Part shown: positions 11,914-23,735 of the stretch, in pieces
Numbering within the stretch: position 1 is the stretch's first letter
Layout: every line of letters begins with the position of its first letter
From: Calcarisporiella thermophila CBS 279.70
Lineage: Eukaryota > Calcarisporiellomycota
Assembly: GCF_041956535.1 (NCBI RefSeq)
Contig: NW_027192205.1
Location: forward strand, 62,001 to 126,000
Reading direction: 5' to 3'
DNA length: 64,000 bases
Translations under genes and position numbers: made by a program
The notes under the pieces: generated by a model
Seen by the model: only the letters and a program-made list of their open reading frames with translations
Told to the model about the DNA's origin: nothing
The model's database searches: none

Positions 11914-13088
11914 ATGAGCTGGTAAGCAATGCTCTATCATTTTATAATATTTATTCTTCTACATCATGCCTTTACACTCTGATCTAGGTCTGGATTCAAG
12001 AAAAATCTTAATCGTGCTGGCACCACGGTATTTTCTAATCTAATGATCAATTTTACTAATCTTGGCATTAACATGTTCCCTACTTCTTTTGTCCTGACAT
12101 TTCTAGATTATGCAAAAAGCAGGTGCCATGGAAAAAACAGTAAAATATTCATTATTTTACTGCAAATCTTCATTATATATTTATTCTTATTTTTTTATTA
12201 GGTGGACAGAGAATTTGAAGAAGAGGAGAGAAGATTTAGACTGTAATATAAAATAATTCCCCTCTTGCTTCAAGTATCTAATTTTCTTTAACATAGGCTT
12301 GAATCAAAGTCAGAACGATTGCATAAGGAAGCCAAAGGATATTTGGATTCTTTAAGATGTTAGTAATTCAAAAATGGTACGCGTTTTTAGCTATAGCATT
12401 GACACATTTCTTTTGCCTCTCTTATTTAGCTGTTACCAACGCACAAAAGCGTATCGCTGAAACTATAAGTCAATTTTATGATGATTCAGCCCCCATGGGA
12501 GTGTGTGTTACTCGCTACAAACAAACTATGGATTCACTTGAGGATGTGGCCCGTCTCGAAATGGATCAAACTTATCGCCAAACAGTCTTAGAGCCTATTG
12601 GGCGATTCTGTGCATATTTCCCTGAGATTAACGATGCTATAAAGAAGCGAAACAAGAAACTACTTGACTACGACTCTATGCGCAATAAGGTGCGAAAGTT
12701 GGTGGACAAGCCAAGCGAAGATACATCACGACTTCCTCGGGTAGGCAATAAATATTGTGATAAGTATGGGTTCGAATGTTTTTTTTTTTTACATATACAA
12801 TATCGATGCTTTTAGGCAGAACAAGATGCCAATATGGCTCGTGAGATTTATGAACATCTCAACAGCCTTCTTATTGCCGAACTTCCCAAGGTGGTCGATA
12901 TTCGCGTTCCTTATCTAGATCCATCGTTCGAGGCAATGGTTAAGACACAACTCCAATACTATCAGAGTGCTCACCAGAAACTCGGGGTTGTCCGTGAGTA
13001 TTTCCCTCCAGAAGAGCCCACCCTGGAAAGCAAAGTGGAAGGAGTCTTGCAACAAATGAGAGACTTAACTATCTGTGGCATTAACTAA
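11914..13088 (+). CDS. HOB3: N-BAR domain protein, Hob3/Rvs161 (amphiphysin-like)
   Basis: Seven exons, 11914-11921, 11988-12027, 12107-12139, 12202-12242, 12297-12358, 12430-12740 and 12816-13088, give 255 aa against about 265 for Hob3/Rvs161. The product begins MSWSGFKKNLNRAGTTIMQK, then TVDREFEEEERRFRLLESKS and EAKGYLDSLRSVTNAQKRIA, the conserved N-BAR start, and runs as a BAR coiled coil to the C-terminus without an SH3 domain. That makes it the Rvs161 partner rather than Rvs167. Family role: membrane curvature in endocytosis, actin patch function and cytokinesis. The first five exons are tiny (8-62 nt); the fifth intron uses a GTTAGT donor. Phases fit exactly (768 nt). Confidence 0.92.
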
Positions 13089-13392
13089 CTAGAATTTCTT
13101 TGAAATTTTATCCTATGGACCTTTTTTTTTCCTCTCTTCGCTCCTTGTAATTTTTTATATGATTATTCTTAACTTCAATTTCAATATTTTTTTTAAACAT
13201 GCTGGCTACTTTTTCTATAGGACACCAAATTAAATTGAATTGGCACACCTGCTGCGTCTCAAAGTCACAGTAAACAAAAACCTACCATCTCTCCAAGATA
13301 ACTTGTTTATTTTTACGAGCGTGCGAGAGCAAAAGTACCGTCCCTTCCCACCCATCCTCTTCCCTAAGAAACATAGCTAAAAGCCTCTTATC

Positions 13393-14724
<1,332 letters not shown>

Positions 14725-15996
14725 ATCCATTTCCCCAGATTCTTTCCCCGCCATATTCTTGTGTTTAATTAATTCTTTGTTCTTTTCTGCACCTTGCGCT
14801 CATAAATTATAATGCTAAACTCATCACAAAAACTTTCGCCCATACATAACAACCTGCAATGGATATATATTACATCAGAGTCTATGGCTTTCAACTTGAC
14901 TATAAGAGCTATATATCCCTGAGTAATTATTGGATAAGCTCAAGTTAGAGCTTCTTTGTGTAGTGAGTGGTTTACTGACGTGGTTGTGGAGAGGAACACA
15001 AAGATATGCTTAGAGAATGACCTGAGGATAGTATGTTGACTTGGGTACAGTAACCCTTGACGTGCATTTGATTGAGTCTTCCTATAACTATTTTTTAATC
15101 CAAACATGCGAAGATCAACGCGCAAAAGATTGAAGAAGCAAAAAAAAAAAAAAAAAAAAAAAAAAAGACATTCGAGAATTCGATGACCATGGTAATAGAA
15201 ATAAGAAAATCAACAGTAGTCGAAGCGGTCGGAAGAATTTTCTAAAAGTTGAATCAATCCAAAAAATACTAACCTACTTAAGCAATATAAGAAGGCGTGG
15301 ACTATGGAGTAACAGATTGGACCAATATGGCAACGGAAACAAACTGAAGTACAAATAAGCCCAGCTGGAGGACCAAAAGTAGACGAGAGGAAGTGCTTCT
15401 GGAAATTGCGGCAGACTTGAGGGAAAATGAAATGGATGAAAGATATGAACAGATGAGATAGTGAAAGACGCTGCGAGGAAACAAGGATAGAGTTATGTGG
15501 AGGAAAGATAGGTCATATGGGAGATACAGTATGTGTGCCATAGTACTACAAGATCTTTCAATAACGCTCTCGCCATCTTATTTCAGAGTTATCACTAATA
15601 TTTCACCCCTGTTAGAAGTTAAATGGTTGAAATAGTTCGTCTAATTGAACATATAATTCTTGGCGAATATTCACTCAAACTAACAGTTATTTCATTGTGA
15701 TGGTTTTCGGTATTCGAGGGTGAGTCATAGCCTTCTAATCTGGATATGTTAGTGGGATTAACTCTCGTGCCTCGGAAATTAGATCGGATGAATCCCAGCC
15801 ACGCTTGAAGATTGTAAGTGGTGTTTCATCAAGATTATTACTCGCTTAGGTTATGTAGCCACATTCGTATATACTTGGCAACATAGAGTTTGGCCCGATA
15901 ATGTGCCGACCGAAAGGGGTATAAAAGCTTCAAGGACACAAAACAAACTTTTTCTCTAGTTTCAGTCGTCTCAATAAACAATATAGCATTATTTAA
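14725..15996. other. Intergenic, 1.3 kb, with poly-A tract
   Basis: No gene recognised on either strand. A pure run of 27 A lies at 15140-15166. An 80-codon hydrophobic minus-strand frame near 15302-15541 has no family resemblance. The right end is the promoter of the VC0807-like gene. Confidence 0.5.
15140..15166. repeat. Poly-A tract, 27 bases
   Basis: An uninterrupted A run in the spacer downstream of the PRMT1 gene. It could be a decayed retroposed poly-A tail or simple slippage; no retroposed gene body is visible beside it. Confidence 0.85.
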
Positions 15997-16903
15997 ATGG
16001 AACAATACAAACAGCCGCAATCTCGAGATGAACATCTCTCACAAAATTCCCGTGCGCCAGTTGTTAACAGTGGACCCGCAACACCGGGCAAAGGACTTTT
16101 ACTTATCGTTATGGGCAAGATAATTTTAAAATTGGCACTGAATATAGGAATAGTAAGTCTATTATTTTGAAACATCTTGCTCTTTGAGCAGGTACCGATT
16201 GCGTGAAATTGATCTTGCATTCCATCGATAGCCCATTGCTCTCTACTATGGTCTGAAGGATAAGATCGGAATTACCTATGCATTGCTCATTGGGTCTGTC
16301 CCCTCATTGCTGCTAGTTGCATGGGATACCATCAGGTATCGCCGCCTTAATGCACTAAGTATGGTCATTCTTGTTGGCTTCGTGGTGAGCGCTCTGCTTT
16401 CATTCGTGACCGGAGATGCACGTGTTCTTCTCATTCGCGAATCATTCGGCCTTGTCGTCACTGGTGCGATTTTCCTTGCGTCTATTGTTCCTTTCCGCTG
16501 GAATCGTTTTCACAATTTCCCCCTCACTCACAACATAAGCAAACAAGCCTATGATGAACCCAACTTCAAAGGAACTGGTATGTCCTTTATGGACCTTGTC
16601 TGGGAAAACTCCCCCCTCTTCCGTCTTACCCATAGACTAAACTCTGCGCTATGGGGCGTGGGTTTAATCCTTGAATTCGGGGTCAAACTCCTTGTTATCT
16701 TCCTTATACCCAATTTTGATGATGCTGTGAATGCTTCCAACATCATTAGCCCTGTTTTTATCGTGGCTTTGATATTGATCAATATTGCCATGTGGAAGAT
16801 TGTAAGGCCTAAGATAAGAGTCGAGATGGGCCCGACTATAGAGCGATTAACAGCAGGAGTACCGCAAGAGAATAGCATCCAATCCAAATCTGAAGAGGTT
16901 TAA
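15997..16903 (+). CDS. VC0807-like multi-pass membrane protein, copy 1
   Basis: Exons 15997-16152 and 16232-16903 give 275 aa. After a hydrophilic N-terminus the protein has several membrane spans. The pattern PIALYYGLKD, YALLIGSVPSLLLVAWDTIR, RYRRLNAL, FVTGDARVLLIRESFG and FLASIVPF matches the VC0807-type domain found in many fungal (and some bacterial) membrane proteins whose biochemical role is unknown. A second, closely similar gene lies 1.3 kb downstream on the same strand with its intron in the same place, so the two arose by tandem duplication. This copy is intact. Confidence 0.8.
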
Positions 16904-18242
16904 CAGCATTTATATTTATGTTCGTTTTTATATTCTATTCTATTTGAGAGGCGATAATTTTGTACAGTCATTTTAAAGTAATTGCAATATTCATTTTCAT
17001 ATATATGATTCCTAATTTTCTGGTTCGAACACTCGGCACTATTTTTACTCTGTACCAAACTCTTTACCCCTTTCCATTAAAAATTTGGCTAGATGGATTA
17101 GAACAGCCTCAGTTAGATCAGGTCACGTTTTTTCCAATACAGATTTGAAATGGGCACTTCGGGTGTTCAAAGACATAGTATCGTGAGCCATTGTACGGGC
17201 TTTAGTTTGTCTGCAAAAAATTCTCTGCCTCACTGCGTGGCATGAAATCTCAGCGAATCTGTTGAGGCCGACATCCAGGGTCGAGTGTAATTTTCTCTAG
17301 CGCGGCGGGCCTTAAGAGACAAACGGGAAATCAGGCCCTAGTTGGGTTTCACTATCCTATAAGGGTCCACCTGCGGCTAACTACGAGATCCGGTCGAATT
17401 TCCGGACACACATGTATCGACTGTAGTCTATGCTGGAGTCTATTTAGATTTGATAGCCCCCTGGTAATACCAGATACCAAATCGTGGGCAGCTTCCCCAT
17501 CTTGATACGTCGATCGAGGCCGTTTAGATTAGTGTCGCAGATTGAAAATGACACGTTTATCCCCAATTTGGAGAAAAGTTGATTAAACGATATTTCGCTC
17601 TTTGCGCCGCTTTCTCTGCTGCGTTGATGAAAACCTGAAGGTCGAGACGGGTTAAATGTAAACTTGGGATTGCTTGCCACTTATACTTTTTAATGCTATT
17701 TAAATTAAATTAATGTAAAAATATAAGATAGCAATGCCTTATCCCCTTATATACCGCTCATTATTAATCAAGTTCTTGTTGCTAATGTGTAAAGTGACAC
17801 TTTGCCTGAGTAACCCTATATCACCCGGAGAAAGAACTTAGGGTGCCATGGTTTGAGGCGCATTGGCCCATTGCGTGTGGCTAATGAATCCTATCTCATT
17901 TATGGTTAACGATTCTCACGCATCCTGGATGAATATGTACAACAAATATAATTTGCGTTACTTGCAGATGCTTTATTATCTTACGAAGGAAGCGAGTAGC
18001 ATGGTCATTTTTTTAAAATAAGAAATATGAAAAACACTGCCACTCTCGAGAATAGGAGGTGATATTTTCAAAACTACTTTTTCAAATATGTACTACACCT
18101 ACAAAAACAGCGCCATGCAGCACTAGTTCGTGTGGGACACTAACTGAAGGCATATAAACGGAGTAGGTTCATATAGCATCTTTTTCTCGAACTTCGTTGG
18201 CCTCGATAAAATAATATCCTTCGATTAGAAAGGATACATAGT
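16904..18242. other. Intergenic between tandem copies, 1.3 kb
   Basis: No gene recognised. A moderately GC-richer patch at about 17180-17660 has no long open frame. The spacer shows no obvious duplicated coding fragment. Confidence 0.45.
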
Positions 18243-19163
18243 ATGCGGACGGATTCTCGCGCTAGACCTCGCACTCCGGATATCCAGACGTCAAATTCAA
18301 CACAATTGACTCCCGATATCGAATCCGCAAAAACGCCTTCGAAACATGAGAAATTTCTCATATTAAACATTATTGGCAGAGTCTTCATAAAAATGGCACT
18401 GAATATTGGAATGGTATATCTGTTGTCTTTGAGTATATTGCTATTAAAACTGGTACTATCTGTATGAAAATGCTCATATAATTTATTATCCCTAGCCCCT
18501 TGCTCTTTACTATGGCCTGAAGGATAAAGTCGGGAATACCTACGCATTACTCATTGGGTCTGTTCCTTCATTGCTGTTGGTTGTGTGGGATATCGTCAGG
18601 TATCGCCGTATTAATGCACTAAGCACGATCATCCTAGTTGGTTTCGTACTGGGGCCATTCTCTCTTTTGTGACCGGAGAAGCACGTATTCTTCTCGTTCG
18701 CGAATCCTTCGGCCTCGTTTTCACTAGCGTGCTCTTCCTTGCATCTATTGTTCCTTTCCGTTGGAATCGTTTTCACACCCTCCCTCTCACTTACTCCATA
18801 AGCAAACAAGCTTATGATATACTCAATTTTAAGGAATCCGGGATGTCATTAATGGGGTTTTCTTGGGAATATTCTCCTTATTTCCGCTCCATGCACAGGT
18901 TTGCTTCTGCCGTGTGGGGCGTGGGTTTAATACTTGAATTCGGAGTCAAGCTTACCGTCATATTTCTATTACCGCTTGATCAGGCGGTAAATACATCGAG
19001 CATTATTAGTGCAGTTTTCTTAGCATCGTTATGTTTGATCACCGTTATTATTTGGAAGAGGGGAAGTCCTAAGGTGAAAGCCGAGATGGCCCCGAACGAG
19101 GAGAAGCTGAAAGCAGAAGAAGATAAAGAGAATGGCACTCAATTCAAGTCTGACGTGGCATAG
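18243..19163 (+). pseudogene. VC0807-like membrane protein, copy 2, frameshifted
   Basis: Exon 1 is 18243-18413 and exon 2 starts at 18496. The coding sequence parallels copy 1 (MALNIGM-PLALYYGLKD, YALLIGSVPSLLLVVWDIVR) until a run of four G at 18651-18654, where one base fewer than the parallel stretch of copy 1 shifts the frame and brings a stop within a few codons. Downstream the same protein continues in another frame (FVTGEARILLVRESFG to FKSDVA, ending at 19163) with no further damage. The clean reading on both sides means either a very recent inactivation or a homopolymer miscall. The intron lies exactly where it does in copy 1. Function of the family is unknown. Confidence 0.8.
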
Positions 19164-19708
19164 TTTAATTAGCTCTTTGTTTGCATACTCTTCATTGTCG
19201 AGATCTCCATACCACTCAAATTTTATTTAAAAAATACCAACTTTACTAAATTATAAATGTAGAATCCATTTTGTATATGTGGATAATAGTGTGATGTCTG
19301 AGCTATTTCGGTACAATTTAACCTCATTGCCGCTTCGTCGCCTATATCAAAAATACAGTATCCAGTTTCTTTGAAATCCAGCCTCGCCGAGTATTTTAGT
19401 AAGGTACGGAACCCTGAGGAAATATTCCATAAAATTAGTACCATGTATTATCATCCAAGCAGTGTCATGTCCCTGATCACTTAATCCGAGGAAAAGTTTG
19501 TATAGATAGGTTTACCATGGGCTTGAGTTCGGATAGAAAGAGTATTAAGTAAAAAAATAGGGGTTATACATATAAGTGGAGAAACTAGGAAACTCTACAT
19601 AAAAAAGCTTTCCTAAAACCCATCAAGAGCAATAAAGTGATTAGAAATGAAATGTACAATAAAATAAATGTTAAAATATCGAGACAAAAAAATCTAAAAT
19701 AGAATCCG
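19164..19708. other. Convergent 3' spacer, 545 bases
   Basis: AT-rich; lies between the stops of the VC0807-like copy 2 and the KCTD-like gene. Nothing else seen. Confidence 0.5.
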
Positions 19709-21226
19709 TTATTCATTCTCAATATTCTCAGAGCCCGTGGTGACTGCACCATCTAAGAAATAAAAAAATGTGATGGGGTTATTCGAGCACTATTCGTCCA
19801 AGAGTAGATGAATAACTTACCAAGCAAAAATTCAATGTTTTTAGGTCTTTGCGGAGAGCCAGGAGGGGGGAATTTCGCCCCTGTCAAATTGGCATTCCTA
19901 AAGTTAATCTTCCCGTCTCCAACTTTGTTCCCCAATGGCTCCATTTGATTGGCAGGTTTGGGTGGTGGAAGTCCCCAATTAAGTGGTCTGAAGTTATCAT
20001 TCTCTGGTGGAGGTTCTGAAAAAACAAACGAGGCATTCCGAAAATCTGCGCCCTCAAGATTCGAGCCAGCAAAGGTAGATCCACCTGCGATGGTATAGCC
20101 AGAAAACGAGAGCCCTGTGCAGTCGGTTTTGGAGAGAAGAAAGGTGGTGGTTTTGACTTTTTCAGGTGGGTTAAAAGTATTTTCAGGTGCAGGCCTAGGA
20201 TATCCAAAGAGAGGAGGGGCCAGTGGTGGAGGTGGCTGAGCAGGAGTTCCAAAAGAGAAACTAATAGAGCTGGGTTGTGCTCTTTCTTCGCCGAAAGGAG
20301 ATGCTAGGTATGGTTTTAAGAGCGAGGAAAAGTTAGGATATAACCGATGTAGCTCTGATTGAGTTATTCGAGTTAGACCATGCCACTTCAAGTTGGATAG
20401 CCCTTTAATCTGATAGAAAGCTGCCTCGCGAGTAATTTCGTCGACAGTTATATCGTCAAGCTGCTGTGGAGGCATTCGAAAGTCGCGGAGGTAGTTGAGA
20501 ATGAGACGGAAATGAGTGCCATCTCGATCAATAAAGTAGCTCCCATCCGGATCAGGTTTCAACGAGTGTCGACCTGAAAACATGGCTGCTAGCATGCTGT
20601 TCGGGTCACGTTTCAGGGTGGTAAGTGAAGTCTCAAATAAAAGCCCTCCTACATTTAATTTAATTTTTTCGTTTTGGAACTTCATTACATCTAGAAAACG
20701 GATGGCGTATTAATATATCTAGAGAGATGAATTTCACACTAAAACAATCCAGAATCAACAGAGCATTACCTTTCATCAGCGTTGTCTCTTGCTGAAGCTT
20801 CTCTTTTTCAATTTCAAGCTCTTCTTTCTGCTCTTCAAGCTCTGCTGCAAATTTTTCGTAACTTGTAGTCATTCGCTGGAAGAAATCCTGTTTGGCGCTC
20901 TCGAATTTGTCTTCAAGCAAATGGAGTTTATCAAACGATTTATTCAAGTCATTGATGATAGCTGCAATAAGGTCAAGAGGAAAGAGAATTAACGGATTTA
21001 CTATCTTGTTTATTTTCATTAATATACCTTTTCGTTGCGATGAGAATTCGAGCTTTTGCTTTTCAAGTTCAGGGTCCAATTCCTTGTACGCTGCAAACTT
21101 TGACGATGTCTTTTGCTTTTCTGCCTTTTCAATATAAGCTTTAAGTTCCTTATTAAAGGTCTCCCATTTCGTTGGATCTAATATTAGACTATCTGCTCTC
21201 TCTGTGCCAGCTTCTTGGCTGCCCAT
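19709..21226 (-). CDS. KCTD-like BTB/T1-domain protein with coiled coil and pentapeptide-like repeats
   Basis: Exons 21226-21028, 20961-20770, 20690-19821 and 19752-19709 give 434 aa; an in-frame Met at 21328 would add 34 residues. The first 130 residues form a charged coiled coil (DKFESAKQDF, EELEIEKEKLQQETTLMK). A T1-type BTB domain follows: KIKLNVGGLLFETSLTTLKR, SMLAAMFSGRHSLKPDPDGS, YFIDRDGTHFRLILNYLRD, the KCTD pattern. The C-terminal part is Pro-rich and contains A(D/N)-F/L steps such as LEGADFRNA and FRNANLTGAKF, like the pentapeptide repeats of KCTD9. KCTD proteins act mainly as Cul3 ubiquitin-ligase adaptors; that role is inferred here. The last coding exon is 44 nt. Confidence 0.82.
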
Positions 21227-21328
21227 TGAAGTCGAACGGCCAAGGTGATCAAAAAAACTGCGATTATAATCATTTGAAAAACTGGATCTTAGCAGGGGAA
21301 GAACATAGTAAAGAAAATACCTTGCCAT

Positions 21329-23735
21329 CTAAGCTACTGCTCCCTATTGCAGTTGCAAACTCTTAGAAGACCAGAGGCCAATGTCGTGTTTATTGCCAGT
21401 ACCGATGTGTGTGGGGCCCTAACACCGCTTATTTTTATCGAATATATTAAAAAAGCTCTTCCACTAAGAAGAAAGGTGCCTAGATCAGGCGATGGCAATC
21501 TTGATTTAGTTGTATATGTGATTATAGATCTGAAAATTTTTATGGGGAGGAAAAGAAACAAGTGGATCTAACATAGAATGGTGGTCATCCCATATTAGGA
21601 TGTCAAGAATCAGCATCACACAGTTTATGCTAACGTATAAATTCTAAATCAATTTAAACTTGCCAAGTATATAAACTCGGATTTTTCTTTGTTAATTTTA
21701 CTTGGTTACCATAGTATAGTAATCAAAATCCAAATCGTGCTAATTTCTCTATGTGAAAATAAGTGCCGGTTATCTCTACATGCTAGTATCTATTAATAAG
21801 CTATTTCAGAATTTTTTAGCATACTTTATTTTGCATATGGACTCCAATTGAGAATATTTGTGAAGTTGGTTAGAGTATATATGTTTCTTTAAAAAAATCA
21901 TAGGTATATATAAACGATTATTGCTAGTAAAACATTATTAGCTATACATTACGTAGATATTCAGGAAAACTAATCCAGAACAATTAGCGTGAATACAAAC
22001 AATAAGATATGCATTCAATAGAGGTTCCAATCTTTAAAATCCATTTACATTCTCCAAGAACCCTGCGCAGCATTTAAATTCTATTACCTTTCAAATTGAG
22101 TTTGGAAATTGGGTTTTCGTTCTTAATATTAAATTTATCTTTGAAAGATATATTTTTTGTAAACAACATGTACGAGGTTTTGTCAAATATTCAGGTGCCC
22201 TCAATACTAAAACAACTTTCCTATGAATTTAATACTGGTACACTTTATGTAGGAAGGGTGACTTTTAGTTACTTTTTTAGTAAAATTGTAATGGTTATGA
22301 AGATACATTATATCCTTTAATATAAGTATTAAATAATTTTCTAGTGCAAATTTGTTCCCTTGGTCACATTTCTTAAATCAATTCTGTTACGGGCTTCGCA
22401 CAACATTTTTTTATAAAGGATCTTGGTGCTGCCTATATCATGTAAATGGATATTTTCATTGTACCAAGCGTAACTATTTCAGTAGTTGCTCGATCATGGA
22501 TAATGTACGTGATGTTTTATCGGATCATAAAACAAAGTATGCAGATCATACTTAGAATGTTTGGGACCTTGATCATACAAACATTAATACGGTCGTTATA
22601 TTTCCATCTATAAAATATTTCGATACGCAGCTAAATAGTCCATTTGATCTTTGCTTCATCTTTGGATGCGACGTGAGTTCAGGATGGTTCACGATAATTG
22701 CTTAAGGGAGCACGCGAACGCCATTTGTACTTATTTATTTTAATTAGTGTTATATAAAGTAGTCGTTTTCAAACCGCTCTGATAAATTGAACGTAGATGC
22801 TTATGGGGATTTAGAAGTATACTCATAAAAAGAAACAAATTAGAGGTGTGAACCAGATAGGTCCACGTACATGTTATGATGAGAGTAACCGGATTGCTGT
22901 GAGGATTAATTACAGCCAGATGCACCAGGACGATGTTGATGTATGAGTAGCATATCCCAGAAATCAAAGAGACATGGTTGAGTGCAATTTTAATATACAA
23001 GATTTAAGAGGCAAAAAGTTGACCCTATCTGGCGATGGATCGCAAACTATGTCGTTTCAGTATATACGTTGCCTTGTTGATGACCTTATTCTTTTATGAC
23101 TAAGACCTTCGCTGAGCCCGTCAATTTAGGTAACTTAGAAGAGAATACAGTCATTGTGTTCGCCGAGTTGGTGCTAGACTATTCGATCCTTCAGTCAACA
23201 TTAGGTGTCTATATTCAACGACGGAACCTCAGTGCTGAAAACCAGGTACTTTTTGTGCGCGTCAGCATCTCAACTGGAGCCCTCGGCTTATAGTGAAACA
23301 AGGATTGGAAGAAAAATAGGATATTTCGTACACGTGCTAGAGAGGCCCAATTATCAAACCTCAGTCTTTAACTACTTCTTCATTTTTAGTCCCCCTATAA
23401 AAATTGGTATATCTCCTTGTATGATATGGCTGGTAGCTCAAAGTAGTAAAAGGTAATGGAACGAGGGCGTTTTTCACTAGTTTTTATAGCTTTTCATATG
23501 TATTTTTGCTGGTTTTTTTAAGATGTAGATATTGCTTCTTCCTTTTTGTGCAGAGGAGGACAATAGACAGTTTGACAAATTCCGCGGTACAGAGAAATTT
23601 ACGTGTTCCGAGGATAGGCTTTTGAATCGCATGTGAACGTGTGGGGTGAATTATTTAAGCACTGCCACCCACGTAAATTCAAACTCCATAAATTTTGGTT
23701 ATTCTGCTCAACGTCTTGGACCCTAATCAATTGTA
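21329..23735. other. Intergenic, 2.4 kb, AT-rich
   Basis: No gene supported. An 86-codon hydrophobic minus-strand frame (22740-23000) and a 65-codon plus-strand frame (23096-23293) have no clear relatives. The right end holds the acyl-CoA oxidase promoter. Confidence 0.4.

Noticed and set aside
15302-15541. 80-codon hydrophobic minus-strand frame beyond PRMT1
   Set aside because: No recognisable family, no supporting splice structure.
17010-17040. GGTTCGAAC sequence resembling a tRNA T-loop
   Set aside because: Flanking bases do not form a T-stem or an acceptor stem.
20789-21137. Plus-strand frames antisense to the KCTD-like gene
   Set aside because: Shadows of the coiled-coil coding exons.
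22740-23000. 86-codon hydrophobic minus-strand frame, receptor-like in look
   Set aside because: Hydrophobicity alone; no conserved motif and no extension on either side.
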